Below are positions 21,930 through 34,588 of a stretch of 64,000 bases of DNA, piece by piece (within the stretch, counting starts at the first letter, position 1; each line of letters starts with the position of its first letter). The notes under the pieces were generated by a model. It had not been told where the DNA came from. It saw nothing but the letters and a program-made list of their open reading frames with translations, and searched no databases. Position numbers and translations under genes: made by a program. Source of the stretch: Bryum argenteum (Eukaryota > Streptophyta > Bryopsida > Bryales > Bryaceae); assembly GCA_037043015.1 (NCBI GenBank), contig CM073324.1, positions 799,413 through 863,412 of the forward strand, in the 5' to 3' direction.

Positions 21930-22971
21930 GCTAACGGGCCTTGCTATATACACTGCATGAAGGGCTTTAAAGATTTTGAAGTGCTTTAGTAAATGGTGTT
22001 TTATTGTTATTAAGAGTTTATCAATCCTAATAATACGAGAAGGAGTTGAAGAGACAAGGAATATGGAACATGAAAATGGGAGGAAAAAAGGAGTGAAAGG
22101 GAGATCAAGGGATTGTGTGAGGGAACTAGGAACCAGGAACAAAAGATAGGAACTCGGAACGGAGGATGGGAACAGAGGATGAACAAATAATGAGAACCAC
22201 GAAGTAGGAACGAGGATGGAAACCGGGTGTTGTGGGACGGGGAACGAGGATGGAAACCGGGAACGAGAATTTGGAGATAGAGAACAAGTAACAAAAAAAA
22301 CTAAAAATGGAAAATCAAACATTCTTAATCATGAAAATGAGCGCAAAGTAGGAGTGAAGGGGAGATCAATTGAAGAGATAGATAGAAACTCCGGTCCCTT
22401 TCTAAGGGGCCGGCGTGAATGAAGTGTCCGTTCGTAATGCTAATATCCCGATGGCCACCGGACAAGGGGAAATTGGAACAATACTACTTCCTCCTCTCGA
22501 GGGTGGACACTGTAACTACGCTAGTTTCCAGCCTAGTTACTAATGCCTTGAAGATACTTGACATAGTATCCCCCCAAAGGGCTTTGAGGTACCCATACAA
22601 CAAGGTCCAAAGACCCCCCACAATAGTTGGGTGGACTATAGTGGTGAGCACCACGCCGGCATGGGGAATAGAACCCACGACCTCTTCATTGGGGGCCTAA
22701 GCCCTAACCACCAAGCCAAGGCTTGTGGTGCCTTGATCAATTGAACTTTGGAGGGAATCTAGGAACCGGAAGCAAGGGATGGAAACCACTAACAAATAGT
22801 GAGAACCAAGAACAAATGATGGAAATTAGAAACGAATTGTGAAAATTAAGAAGGGGAGTTGTCGGATGGGGAACGGGGAACGGGGCACAAGATGGAAACA
22901 TATATATTACTCACAAATTAATCAATTATATCAATTTTTTTGCGAGTGTGGGGAACACGGGTATATACTAG
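21930..22971 (+). mobile_element. Helitron-like repeat with nested SINE
   Basis: The sequence around 21950-22130 is a diverged copy of the reverse complement of 36545-36730; both contain AAGATTTTGAAG and GGAATATGGAACA with matching order. GGAAC/GAACC-rich purine tracts follow in both. The right end reads GTGTGGGGAACACGGGTATATACTAG then T. It has a small GTGT/ACAC hairpin followed by CTAG-T, the usual Helitron 3' terminus. The left end is not clear (no TC terminus identified). A SINE splits the element at 22375-22734. No Rep/helicase frame, so non-autonomous. Confidence 0.6.
22375..22734 (-). mobile_element. tRNA-derived SINE with 11-bp target duplication
   Basis: A 360-bp insertion is flanked by GATCAATTGAA at 22364-22374 and 22735-22745. 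On the minus strand it starts with a tRNA-like head: A box TGGCTTGGTGG (22708-22718) and B box GGTTCTATTCC (22665-22675), spaced as in Pol III internal promoters. The tail end has a hairpin (CCGGTCCCTT / AAGGGGCCGG, 22391-22413) and finishes in a short TCTATCTATCTC simple tract. No protein is encoded; mobilisation would depend on a LINE elsewhere. Confidence 0.85.
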
Positions 22972-25160
22972 TTATTATATAATGTGATCCAAAATTATAT
23001 TTTTGAGAAGTTGAAAATTGTATGATTTAGGAAAATATACTTTGATTGGATGCTATATATATATTTGTCAAATTTTTTAAGTATAATCATGCAAGTTGGT
23101 GTATAATGCAAATGCATATTTGTTATGAGGGAAGAATAGTTCATATAATCTATCTAATAGTTGTTTAATTATGGAAGGGCAGATTTGTTATAAGGAGACT
23201 ATGGAGTCTAGAGAATTTCTATTTAATTTGGTGATGCATTTATTTATCAACCAAGATGGTCTTTTGGACAATTTTGTTGCGGCACTTAACATGAAAAGGC
23301 AAAATCTCTTCAGATATACTTCAACCAACTCACCAAGAATCCCAAGGCCAAGGACCAAGGCACATTGAAGAAGAAAAGCTTCTAAAAAGATTTCCAAGAT
23401 AATCTTATTTATCAAATGGTAGCAACTTGATTATTTTCTCATTCAAGTCATTGAATGGTTAGAATGTAAGTTTTGGCACTAGTAGGAAAGTTGAGTAGAA
23501 CGGCTTTATTCAAAGCTGTAATAAGTAAAAATCAACAAAATATGAACCATTGTATTAGAAGATTAGGTCAAATATAGATTTATTATTTTATAGATTATCA
23601 TAATAGGTTTATGAATTTCGGTCAATTAAAAGTTACATATTTGTGTATGAATTTCAATCAATGTACAACAAGAATGACTATATTGATGTATTTCCAATAA
23701 TATGAATGTCAGATATCGCATTGACTCGATTCATCATGTATTTGTAGGTAAATGTAGTATGTTGGTAGACATTCAAGCTAATCAAATTAATTTTCACAAA
23801 AAAGACATCTGTCAAACACCTTGATAGTTAATTTTGGTTGTAGAACCAATAGATTTCAGACTTCTCCATAGAAAAAAATTCATCATCAATTGTCTTTGGT
23901 AAGTAAATATGTTATATTGAGACTTTTGATCAGAAATAGGAAGACTATTCATGCAAGAATGTGTGAGAAAATTTTATTAAAATGAGGTTGCTAAAAGTCT
24001 CAATTTAACAAATTTCTCATTTTGGTTGTAGAGGCACTTTGGTTGCATTCCTCAGTGTAACTGTATCTACTTTTCATCATTTAAATATTAAAGTTTTAGG
24101 TGGTTTATTTTTTAGAAATTAGCTCTTTATTCTATTTTTATTTTTTAAACTAACATGTAAAATTGTAAATTACTTGTAGTGAAAAATGTGAGAGATGTTG
24201 CTCATTATTTTTATTCTAACATATCTTATGATGTGTGCAATGTTTCAAATGATCTAATTAATTCTTAACCCCTAAATTTCCTTGTTGCAAAACAAACCAA
24301 GTCACAAAATTTGACCTTCCTTTAGATTAAGCTGAAAAAATCTCAATCTAAGTATTACTTAAAAGTTTCAACCGTAAGATCTCAAATTTCACTTGACATT
24401 CTTTTCACATACCAAATTTGAACCGTCTATTCTTCCCCATTTGTGAGATTATAATGGTCAAATTTGGCTGAGATTTTCTCCTGCCGGAACCTCCAAAACT
24501 CATTTCGGGTTTTAAGAAAAGTTAGGGGTTAAATGTCCAATATCTCCGTTTTAAGCAAAGTAAACTTGTATACTCTTTGTTTTGAACATTAATTTTTTTT
24601 TGTAAGGTCGTACATTTAGAAGGATATTTTCATGCTTGAAAGAATATATACGTACCAAAAGATACTATCACATTTCGTCCTCTTGTTTTAGGATCACAAC
24701 ATCTTACTTGGCAAGTAAAATTAGCATCAAAGTATTTGTGATTGTTGCTAACATATATACTCAACAAAGTACATATCTTACAAACTTTTGAACATAAGAA
24801 ATTTGACTTTTGATAATTTGTAGTTGAAAAGGTTTGACCTATCATGTTTTGTTAGCTAGATGTTTCAAAAGCACAATCATATTATGGTCAACAAGTCCTC
24901 ACCCATGTCCTTCGGACAGGGACATAAAAAAATTTAGATCAAAATTTATAAAACATTTTAAAAATCTAGACCTAGGTATCAAGTACTTACCCGTGTCCTC
25001 CGAACGCGGACATCAAAAAGGTCAGATTGAAATGTATGAAGAATCCAGACCTAGGAATAACAAAAGTACAAAGTCGGAGGTTTTTGATGATGTTGAAATT
25101 ATGGGATATGCAATCAATATGAAAGCTCCATACTTCTCATTTTCCCGTGTTTGTTAAAAT
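22972..25160. other. AT-rich intergenic DNA
   Basis: No gene recognised. Near 24904-25056 a roughly 80-90-bp unit is duplicated (TGTCCTTCGGACAGGGACAT / TGTCCTCCGAACGCGGACAT, each followed by CTAGACCTAGG or CCAGACCTAGG). Confidence 0.45.
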
Positions 25161-25248
25161 GTGTAGCATGTCCTCCGTTCCCTTGTTCCATTGATCCCTA
25201 GTTCCCCGTCCTCTCTTATGGTTCCCCATTCTCCATTTTTTTCTTACT

Positions 25249-25402
25249 GGTTCCCTACCTCCAAACTCTCGTTCATGGTTCCCATCTTTTGTTCCATGTT
25301 CCCCATCTCCAAACTTCCCTTATTTGGTTCCCTACCTCCAAACTCTGGTTCATGGTTCCCATCTTTTGTTCCATGTTCCCCATCCCCAAACTTCCCTTAT
25401 TA
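25249..25402. repeat. 77-bp tandem duplication in a GTTCCC-rich tract
   Basis: GGTTCCCTACCTCCAAACTC starts at 25249 and 25326, and the following ~55 bp are almost identical in both copies. The surrounding 25165-25410 is pyrimidine-rich with repeated GTTCCC, like the Helitron-like repeats at 22.1 and 36.4 kb. Confidence 0.75.
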
Positions 25403-26439
25403 CTTCCAAGTAGAAGGGAATATATCAAAAAACAAACAAATCTTGATTTTGGGAATATATCAAGAAACAAACAAATCTTGATTTTTATATACAATTTGCA
25501 ACCATTCAGGATTGTGCAAAAGAAAACTAATGTTTCCCAAAGATAAATGATCATGATCGTAAGATGAAGGCTAACAACTTTTTAGTTGGAAGATTTTTTA
25601 CCCAAGTTTTTTGGTATTGGATCTGCAATGATGTACCTACAATGAGAAAAGTGAAGATATGGATGATATTTGAGGAGCTATATCTCCTTCAATCACCATT
25701 GGGTTTTGACGTTGTTTTTTGGGATGAGTTCCAATTAGATTTTAGTTTTAGTGGTAGAAACCTTGACAAGAATCAAAGATTTATTGGAGATAAGGCATAG
25801 ATCTTAGTGCAAAGGTTGAGTTAGAGTTTGGACTATTTTTTCTCTGTAAAATTTTTAGTCGTTTTCACCATCGCATGGCCATTATCTGCGTAAAGAATTT
25901 GTATCATGGCTCTTTTTTTTTCAAGGGTGTTATTGAGATAAAGGTGAACACCTTGTGATTTGTGATGTTTTTATTGCAATAAGTCTATGGTAGCATTTTC
26001 ACTTCAACCCTCGATATTTTGCAAATAGAAATTGTTTTTCCCTGAAAATTCGTTGTTTGCAAAAGATAATCTTCGACAGTAACCAAGATGACATTGCCTA
26101 AAGTTATGCAGGAGATGCATGTATGAACAATTTCTCTTGCAAAGATTTATTACGCCCAAGATGCTTGCAAATTCTTTGTGTCCTTTGGAATCTCAATGCG
26201 CATGACCCATGTCCCTTATCCCCAATATCTCTTTATAGTTCAAAGATATAAAACTGTTCCATTGCAACTTTTGGTCTACACTTCTACATCTATGCACTAA
26301 AAAGGTGTTGGAAGTCAAGTTCTTGCACCTCTACAATCTATGTTGGGGTATTAAACAAAGCCATCTCCCATCTCGTGAAATCGACACTATTTATGCAACT
26401 CTTTGCGGGTATTTGTACATGGCCAACTTGCAAAAACCG

Positions 26440-26965
26440 AATGACTCAAAATCTTGCTGACAGGGTTGTATAAGGCCCTTCAAAGGTGACATTACGACGG
26501 GGCAACGGTACTTACTCTTCGAGTATCTCCTACCCAAGACATAAAATTGGAGATGCATATAGAGTGAACCTATTATTCCCTCATTCTCCCGAATGTCGTA
26601 TCAGTAATGGTTCAGTTGATGAAGGAATTTGTCAAGCCTTGCAAGGATCACCATGTACAGATGCCTCATCCACTCTACAAACTCTAAATTCCGATGAATA
26701 CGCATGTCATCAATTACAATACCAGTTGCCATCACCTTCATCTTCTGCACCAAAACACCAACACTTTGTAAGTGTTGGCATCCTCATCCACCATTATGTA
26801 AAATTTTGGTCAGAGTATAACCACCTATCGGGAGGTTCCCCATCATATACTGGAAGTTCGGTTAATTCCTTTGTTAGTGGGGTAGTCACCATCAAAGTTG
26901 GCCAAGTGCTCCAATTATGTTACAGATCCCAGTCTGACTGGGGGCTCCATGTGGCCACCATGACT
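26440..26965 (-). pseudogene. Possible decayed F-box/kelch gene fragment
   Basis: On the minus strand, frames interrupted by stops and shifts read PLTKELTELPVYDGEPPDRW and then MVDEDANTYKVLVF. This resembles the plant F-box/kelch pattern of a short ELPP-type motif followed by a V-D-x-x-x-x-TYKVLVAG segment. Several in-frame stops rule out an intact gene. The plus-strand 178-codon frame at 26486-27022 shows no family I know and is probably a shadow. The family call is weak and from memory. Confidence 0.3.
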
Positions 26966-27099
26966 GGACGGCGATCCTCAGTATGTTCTGATGAGGGTCT
27001 CAACCTGGAGGAGGCCCTCTAAGCTGACCACTGGAATAAAGATCACTTTCGTCATGGTACGGGTGCAGCTGCACGACGTGATCAGGGTGAATGGGTTCG

Positions 27100-28640
27100 G
27101 TAGATAGTCAAGGAGAGGGAGCTTCCGAAGCTTAAATTTACATGAGTATTGTACAGTTGCATGCCACATCCCAAGAATTGACAATAGACACTTGTGACAC
27201 TCGACTCTGCATTACACGACTCTCCACTTCCCTCGCGTGCTTGGCTCCGTTAAAGTGGATTAGCGACTTCATTCCAACAAGCCAATTGTATGGACAGGCA
27301 CATACCTACTCCAAGCCAAGCTCTCATAGTAAATAATAGGCAAATTATCGGCAAAACGAGCTTCTCTGAACCCCAGAAGTCCAAGCCCCAATTTAGCAAC
27401 CAGCTGAGTTGCTACCCACTTGTTCTAATGCAAAGAGAATTGCAACTGCAGTAGTCTCCAGCGCGGAAACCCCTTGCAAGAAAAGGTGTATCGGGACGTC
27501 CGCCCAACCCAGTTTAGGGTTTCGCATGCGAGAACTGAGTACAGGCACTACGATACCCAAAACTCTTGTGGGCAAATTTCGTCAGCTTATGCACTGCCAT
27601 TTTCAACTAGGAGGCCTAAACGCTCAACTAAGCCCCCCCGGGCACGATTTCTGAAACTGGGTTCTTCGTGGCGTAAATGGGACATGCATGGCCTACACAA
27701 ACCTTGTGGTTTGCGCAGAATTGCAGATAAGACAAAGCTCCACCAAAAAATTGGTACGATATGCCGTACAACATACAACAAGATCATTGGCGTCCTAGTC
27801 GGTTCTTATATCTTGTCTCGTCAAAGAGCAAGAATTGAATCCAGAATCGCTGCAGTAAGGGACGAAGCCTCTAGCGTGGTAGACAGCCGCGCATGCGGCG
27901 CGGAGTGAGTCCCGTGAGCATTGGTCAACTTGTGTACGGTCCGACATCACAAGTTCGACTGGAGACAGATCGAAATGAGAAGCATCTCCAGATGATATCT
28001 ACATTCGTGGGCTAGGAATGTGAGGGAATGGATAGATGAGAATCTTACCTGGGGGTGCCGGGATGCGAACTTCGACGGCGGCCCCCACACTGTGAAGGAG
28101 ACGAGCATGATCTGCGGAATGGTAATAGTCATCGTGGCTTGTCACTAACATGGGCCACATTAGATGAAGAGCGCCATGACGCTTGGGATAGTGGCGTTCG
28201 TATTCGTTCATGGGGCAACACGTCATAGAAAGTCATGCTGCCACCACTCAAGCCACAAATGTGGTAGAAACATTTCTTTGTAACAGTGACGAAGGAAGGT
28301 TTTCACCACATTCTCTACACCAGAGAAGTCCGCTGGTCTCGAAAGGACAACATCCTGTAGTGCATATCACTGGGTGCTGTCAGGAATCACTGCAGCCTTA
28401 CCTTCGTCGACCTCTCCGAAGAAAAACAACCGTTGAGATAAGAATCTGTCATACGGGGAGCATTTCGTTGAGATACTACATTAAAGCCTTAGTCTTGTCC
28501 GCAGAATCAATTATGTACAAGACCACATGAGATGCATGATCAGCTACAAGGCAATCCTCGTCTACAACCATCACAGAGGAATTCATAAACCTGATACACT
28601 CCAATTCACAAGGAACCCTGCGAAAATTCTAACCAAGGTT
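27100..28640. other. Gene-like GC composition, no gene recognised
   Basis: The region is GC-richer than its left flank. A plus-strand frame at 27474-27908 (144 codons, basic) has no family I recognise. On the minus strand, a segment ending at a consensus CAG/GTAAG donor near 28048-28050 (28-codon frame from 28132 starting MTITIPQIMLVSF) looks exon-like, but I cannot connect it to other exons. Confidence 0.35.
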
Positions 28641-28747
28641 GACACAAACACATACTTTCGTTCAGGTAGACGAGCGAGAAATTCTTGATGTAGGTGGTGT
28701 TATGAAACACCATTTTGAGTTTTTAGGACTTAAGAAACAGAAATCCG

Positions 28748-29277
28748 TCACTCCTTCGTTTCCTTGGTGGCCTTCTTCTCCTTCTTTTCCTTCTTCTCAG
28801 CTTTCTCGGGCTTATCTTCAGCCCCGGTACCAGCAGCCGATTTCTTCGGCAACAATACACTGTGGATGTTTGGCAGCACACCACCGTACGCGATTGTCAC
28901 GCCCGAGAGCAACTTCCCAAGCTCCTCGTCATTCCGGATGGCGAGCTGAATGTGACGCGGAATGATCCTACTCTTCTTGTTGTCCCTGCTCGCATTTCCT
29001 GCCAACTCCAGAACCTGACAGAAATTCCCATCTCTTAGCCGCACATCCAAAACAACGACCATGAAAATCACGATACTAGGTTCAAAATTCTCACCTCGGC
29101 AGCAAGATACTCCAGTACAGCGGCCAAATAGACGGGAGCTCCGGACCCAATTCGCTGAGCGTAGCGACCCTTCTTCAGGTACCGGCCCAGCCTTCCGACG
29201 GGAAACTGGAGTCCCGCCTTGGTAGACTTGGTCACGGACTTCTTCCGGGCAGCATTCGACTTCCCTCTTCCAGACAT
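28748..29277 (-). CDS. Histone H2A, two exons
   Basis: Core histone of the nucleosome. Exon 1 29095-29277 and exon 2 28748-29014 join after LEYLAAE to give 149 aa; the single intron sits at the site usual for plant H2A genes. The core has AGLQFPVGR, the [13 protein letters not shown] helix, acidic-patch residues in AAEVLELAGN and [10 protein letters not shown], and GGVLPNI. The N-terminus [20 protein letters not shown] is short. The 25-30-residue tail alternates Lys, Glu and Ala. It lacks the SPKK motif of H2A.W and the SQEF end of H2A.X, and the loop does not look like H2A.Z. I therefore call it a canonical-type or lineage-specific H2A. Confidence 0.95.
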
Positions 29278-29519
29278 GGTGGACTAGAATCGAAACCCTA
29301 ATTCAATAACTTGCGACAAGGGCGATAGAAACAAAGCAAGTGCGAAAGCAAAGCAACTTCGGAAATGAGCATCGGAAGGGCCAGGCCAGTGGCTCTTGAA
29401 GGCGAAGTTCCCGTCCGAATGCGCACTCCGGGAACTTTGTACTCTACGTTCCCGAAGAGGCCCGCAATTCGAACCTCCCTCCAAATTTCAAGCCCCACTC
29501 CCGCCAATGGTTGATGAAC

Positions 29520-32500
29520 GTGAAAGGAGTTATTTGTTCAATTATTTCATAAAATGTATTTAAGGCATTTAGATCTATTTGAGTTTCCTTGGCTTTTTTT
29601 ATGTGCGTTCTAATCTCTATTGTTTGTAGTATATCTTGATTATCTTTGCATATTGGGAGAATGATAATTCAAAAATGAAGGATAAGATCTATACTAGCTT
29701 CAGTTTATTTTGAATTAAATTGTTAGAGGTTATTTTGTAATATGATTTCAACAATATTGATCCTTGAGGATTGAACGCAGTTATCTCTTTTTTTCAGCTT
29801 ACCACTTTTTTTTAGAGATCATAGTCTTTTTATTCAAGTTAATACTTCTTATGTTTGCAAAAATAAGTTTCAAGCAAAGAAGTAGGAAACAATCCTATTG
29901 TGCTTATCAATATTATGTAATGTCACAAATCTCATTTGAGAATGATTTTTAGGTGGATGTTTCATATTCATGAGGATAAGTAATATTTACAAAGCTTGGA
30001 AGTAGTCGGAAATTGGTAATAAAGCATATATTGTATGGATGAATTTAAAATTGACTATCAAATTGCATGTAAGACTATTGCAGTAATTGATGTCATAAAT
30101 TCACAACGGGTCTTAATGTCATCAATTCATCATGTGTGCTAATATTGTTAATTTACCTTGAGTGCACATGTCCGTGGTTCATCTTGAGTGTTGTGGTCAT
30201 AATATCATGTTTGTACTGTACTAGTGGGTATTTATTACACAATTGCTACAACAAGCTTTCTCGAGTTAGCATAATGCATTTGCAATAACTTTGCGCAGTT
30301 TTATGAGTTAGCATGTCAAATCCTAACGTGGCAAGCCATCAAAAGTGACCCTATTTAGAAACTAAAAGGGGGACACTTATCCTTTGTGAATTTCTTCCTC
30401 TAATTTTCCTTGTAGGAATGTTGACTAGTTTGTAAGAGCAAGTTGTATTATGGACAAACAACATATTTCGAAGCTTTATACTCTAAAATGTACCATGAGG
30501 ATCATTTTGAAATTAGGAATTGTTATTTACCACCTAGTAACTTTAGTTAGGAAAACATGTTCTCATCAGTTGTCACTAATCAATATTAATTTAGATTATC
30601 AAAATGCTTGAAAATATTGCAAATTTTACAAACTTTGGAAATTGGAAGTACAAAGATATTCCAATATAATGCATATATTTAGCAACGTTAAAATATTTGT
30701 TGTCAATTTGATACCAATGCTTATTATGATTTAATATCTTTAAAAGCTTCATCTTCAAACGAAAAGCGTGTTTTACTTCCTTGATAAAAAGGTGAATTGT
30801 ACAACTTAGGGTCTCTTAGGGTACTCAGGGTCTCTTTACATGGAAAGTCAAGCCAATCATGTGGCCTAAAGAGGACAAGGATTAGTCTCCTCTTATTAGT
30901 CTCCATTCAAGATATTATAAGTAAGATAGATCAATCACATAAGAGAATATTTTACCTCCTTCAACCTAATGAACGACTCAAGTCCCCATGTAAAGGGCCC
31001 CTTAAAGGTTTTCATTACTACCATATTATTTAAATAAGGCATAGATTATTATCATTCCTATGTAAAGTTAGAACTAAAACCAATATAAATTTTCAAATGT
31101 GTAACCATCCTCCATCTTAAAAATTCTTCAAGCTGAAAAATCTTCAACGATTCATTTTATCAAAATTTTGGTATCATACTGTGAAGATAGCCTTTTAGCC
31201 CCATGTTCTTCAAACATTTGAAAGTACCAAAAAGTTGTAGCAATTAAGCAAACCTATCTACATTGAAATCTACAAAGTTTATTAAAACATGATATACATT
31301 ACTTTGTGTTAGATGGCTTCACCCTCTATTTCTTTGACTATAATTATTTTACAAAACCAAATCTTAAAGGTAATTCATATATCAAAACACAATAGAAATC
31401 TTGTATACATCAAATATAGTATAATCACTATGAATTATTAGTATGTAAGTTTTAAATTTTAAGCACCCTCACAAAAATGAATTCGATGGACCAATGTTAG
31501 TGTAGAAAGCCCTTATATTGCCTAATCTCTTATTACAAATGTAAGAAGATTTCACAATAATTATATTTGATCTTTATTTGAAAATTCATTACATACTTAA
31601 CTCCTAACTATCCTTAGAAGTTTTGATGTTTGGGCCAGCTGGATGAAGGTGTTAATATCAATATTTTCTCCTAAGATTTTCACTAAGTGTTCCCTATACT
31701 ACAAGGTGCTTGTGCAACAAACTGCAAAGTCAAATTTTAATATTAGATTAACAAATACGAGTTTTAGTTTTCACACCCTAGGCGGACAGAAAAAAAAAAT
31801 TATTTTTGGGATTTTTTGGGACTTTTTCTTTGAATTATGTTCATAACCAAATCAGTAGTTGAGTTTTGAAGGGCCCTAAGTTAAAAACAATACCAACTCT
31901 AGAAGCCTTCAAATTTTATAAGAACAAGCTTCAAAGTTTTTTAGAAATTTCAATAAAATAACTTGCACAAGCTTTGGATGCTACAATCTTGCAAATGATA
32001 AACATTCAACGGCCAATGTTTGGACTAGTTTCTAAAATAGTCCTCTCTATAAGATCAAATGGTTGGAAGTCTAAAAGGATTTATAAAATTTGTGTTGACA
32101 CTCCCACGAGTGCACAGAGGTAGGAAATCGAAGTTTAGAGGCTTTGAGCTCCAAAAACACACAAGGATGTTTGGAGATTAACAATTATATGTCATCACAA
32201 ACGAGTTATTTTCCATACATTTTTGAGAGGTATTCCTACTATTGTATTTGGATGCATTGATAATCAAAACTTGGTAGGTAAATTTGATGGTTTGTTCAAT
32301 ATTAACTCCTAAAGCTTCTTAGGACTTGAAATGTACTCTTGAAATTTTGGGTTGTCTGAACAAAAGAGTTAATAGTAATATTGTTGTCCACGATTATTTT
32401 TGGGTGCTTCCAATAATACAAAGTGTATATGATAAAACTTGCAAAGCGAGATTCCAGTTTTAGAAACTTTTATAGAAATTTTAGCTTTCAAGTCCAAAAA

Positions 32501-34580
32501 GGGCAGTTTAAATTTAGTGATTTCTTTCAATTCTATTTTGGAATATGTTTAGAACCAAATCACTACTCAAATTCTAAAGTGGCCTAAGGCAAAAAGTTTA
32601 CTAAGTTTGGAGAGGCATCCTCCAAAAGTTCCAAAACTAATTTTCACAATTTATAATTATTTTAAAATCTCCTTCTTTGAATAGTTGTCAAAATTCAAGA
32701 TATTGGAATATTCCCAAATTTATTTCTTCCAGATTTTACAAACTAAAAAAGACACCTACTCACCATTTAATATTTTCTTAAACCAAACATATCTAACGCC
32801 ATGCATGTTTTACTATGTCGTTGTTTTTATCCTTCTTTTAGCAAATAATTTGCATGAAGGTCAAAAAAAGTGGAACGAGTTCCTAAAATTTTGCATGAGC
32901 GTTCCCAACCACGTTACCTACATGAAAAAATACGAGCAAAATGTTTGTGTAACAATCTTATTGTCCCCCTATGCACTATTACGACAATGTCGTCTGAGTA
33001 ATTCCCAAAAAACTTCTCCACAAACTTTGATGTTACGATCTAGCATATCGTAAATGTCTAATAGTCAATTTTTGAATCAACTACTAAAAAGAGGCTTAGG
33101 TACAAGATTTTACTTTTGGAAGTTCAAAGAAAGTTAAAAACAGTTTTTCACACCTCCAATAGAGGTAGATAATTTATTTTTTGAGATTTCAAGCTCCTAA
33201 ACACACTAGGATATTTGGGAGTTAAAGTTTAAAAATAGATATTAAAATAAAGAATTTGATCTAATTCAATCTTTCATTGATTGCTTATTGTTATACAAGA
33301 GACTATGTATCTTGATGTCAAAATTTTAAATCGTTTTAAATAATTCATTTAATGATTCAACATGATTTTCCTCAAAGGAAAACTTGTTATTACCACACGT
33401 CAACCTCAAGAAAGTTGAAAACGTGTAATCAAAAATGATAATGTGATAGAAAGAGAAACTTTAAGTAAATTATTATTGTGAAATGAAATTATTATTGTGT
33501 CAATATTCATTCCTACTTCTTCAACAATTGTTCATACAGTACAAGATTTTAACAAACAACAATCTCTATATATTTGTTGCTTCTTTCGTTGACTCTACTT
33601 AATATGACTCTTATCATGTGGAAGAATCAAGCATTTCAATAATTATATCTTTACTTAAAAAACAAAGTTGCAATTCTATAAAACTCAAGAACTTCTGCAC
33701 ACTCTCCATGTAATTTTGAAACCTCACAAAACCATTCACAAATGTTGGTTTCCAAGTAATCATAGAGTTTGTTCAAAAATTGAAGCCAAAGCAAAGGTGA
33801 AACTTTTAACTAAGTACATCCAACTTTGACCTCTTACTAACTTGTGGAAAGTCATAACAAAAATCTCCAAAATTCTAAGCTTGTATATAGATATAGTTTA
33901 ACAATGAAAAAAAATGCTTAAACAATGTAAAAGTGGGTCACACGTGTTTTAAATGCATTAATTTATGTTGTGATGAACTTCCAAGTGGAAGATATTCTTT
34001 GAAACCAAACTATTTAAGAATTCAAAAACAAGTAATACAAGCCATGCCTTGTGAAGAAAATATTAGAATCACTATGTAGTAATATTTGGAGATTTCTATC
34101 AAGTTGCCAATCAAAAGAAATGTACATAGAATGGGAAAGTTTTGAAACATGTTCAATGTAACTGACTATTTTGTTTATTTTTTTTAAAAAGAAGAAAAAA
34201 AAAGAAGAAAAAGAATCAAGCTAAGAATCGATTAGTGATATAATAGTACGACTATAAAATAAATACTAATTTGATATTATAAGTTTGAAATTATAAATTA
34301 AGTTGTTTATATAGTAAGGATCTACTCCTAATTAATTACAAATTATATATATCTAGTTCGTATATCTAGTTCATAGTATCTTAGATTTTGGATTGTATCC
34401 AAAGCATTTGTTTGGGAATGAAAATGATTGTAAGATGTGAATATCTTGAGGCAAGTGAGTTCTTAAGCTCTTCTAAGCTTGAAACCATTTTTGAAAATTT
34501 TGAAGTTTCTTGTTGTAAGCTATTATTGATGCATTTTTCTCTTTCAATCTCTTTGCATGAGACTTTGTACACCATTTGGT
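29520..34580. other. AT-rich gene desert
   Basis: About 5 kb with low GC and dense stops on both strands. I found no conserved coding segment, RNA gene or clear element border. Confidence 0.5.
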
Positions 34581-34588
34581 CTTATGCT

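Noticed and set aside
22419..22700. 93-codon plus-strand frame
   Set aside because: It lies entirely inside the SINE, on the strand opposite to the tRNA-like head; SINEs encode no protein.
26486..27022. 178-codon plus-strand open frame as a real gene
   Set aside because: No signal peptide, domain or splice support, and the opposite strand shows the more gene-like (kelch-type) pattern.
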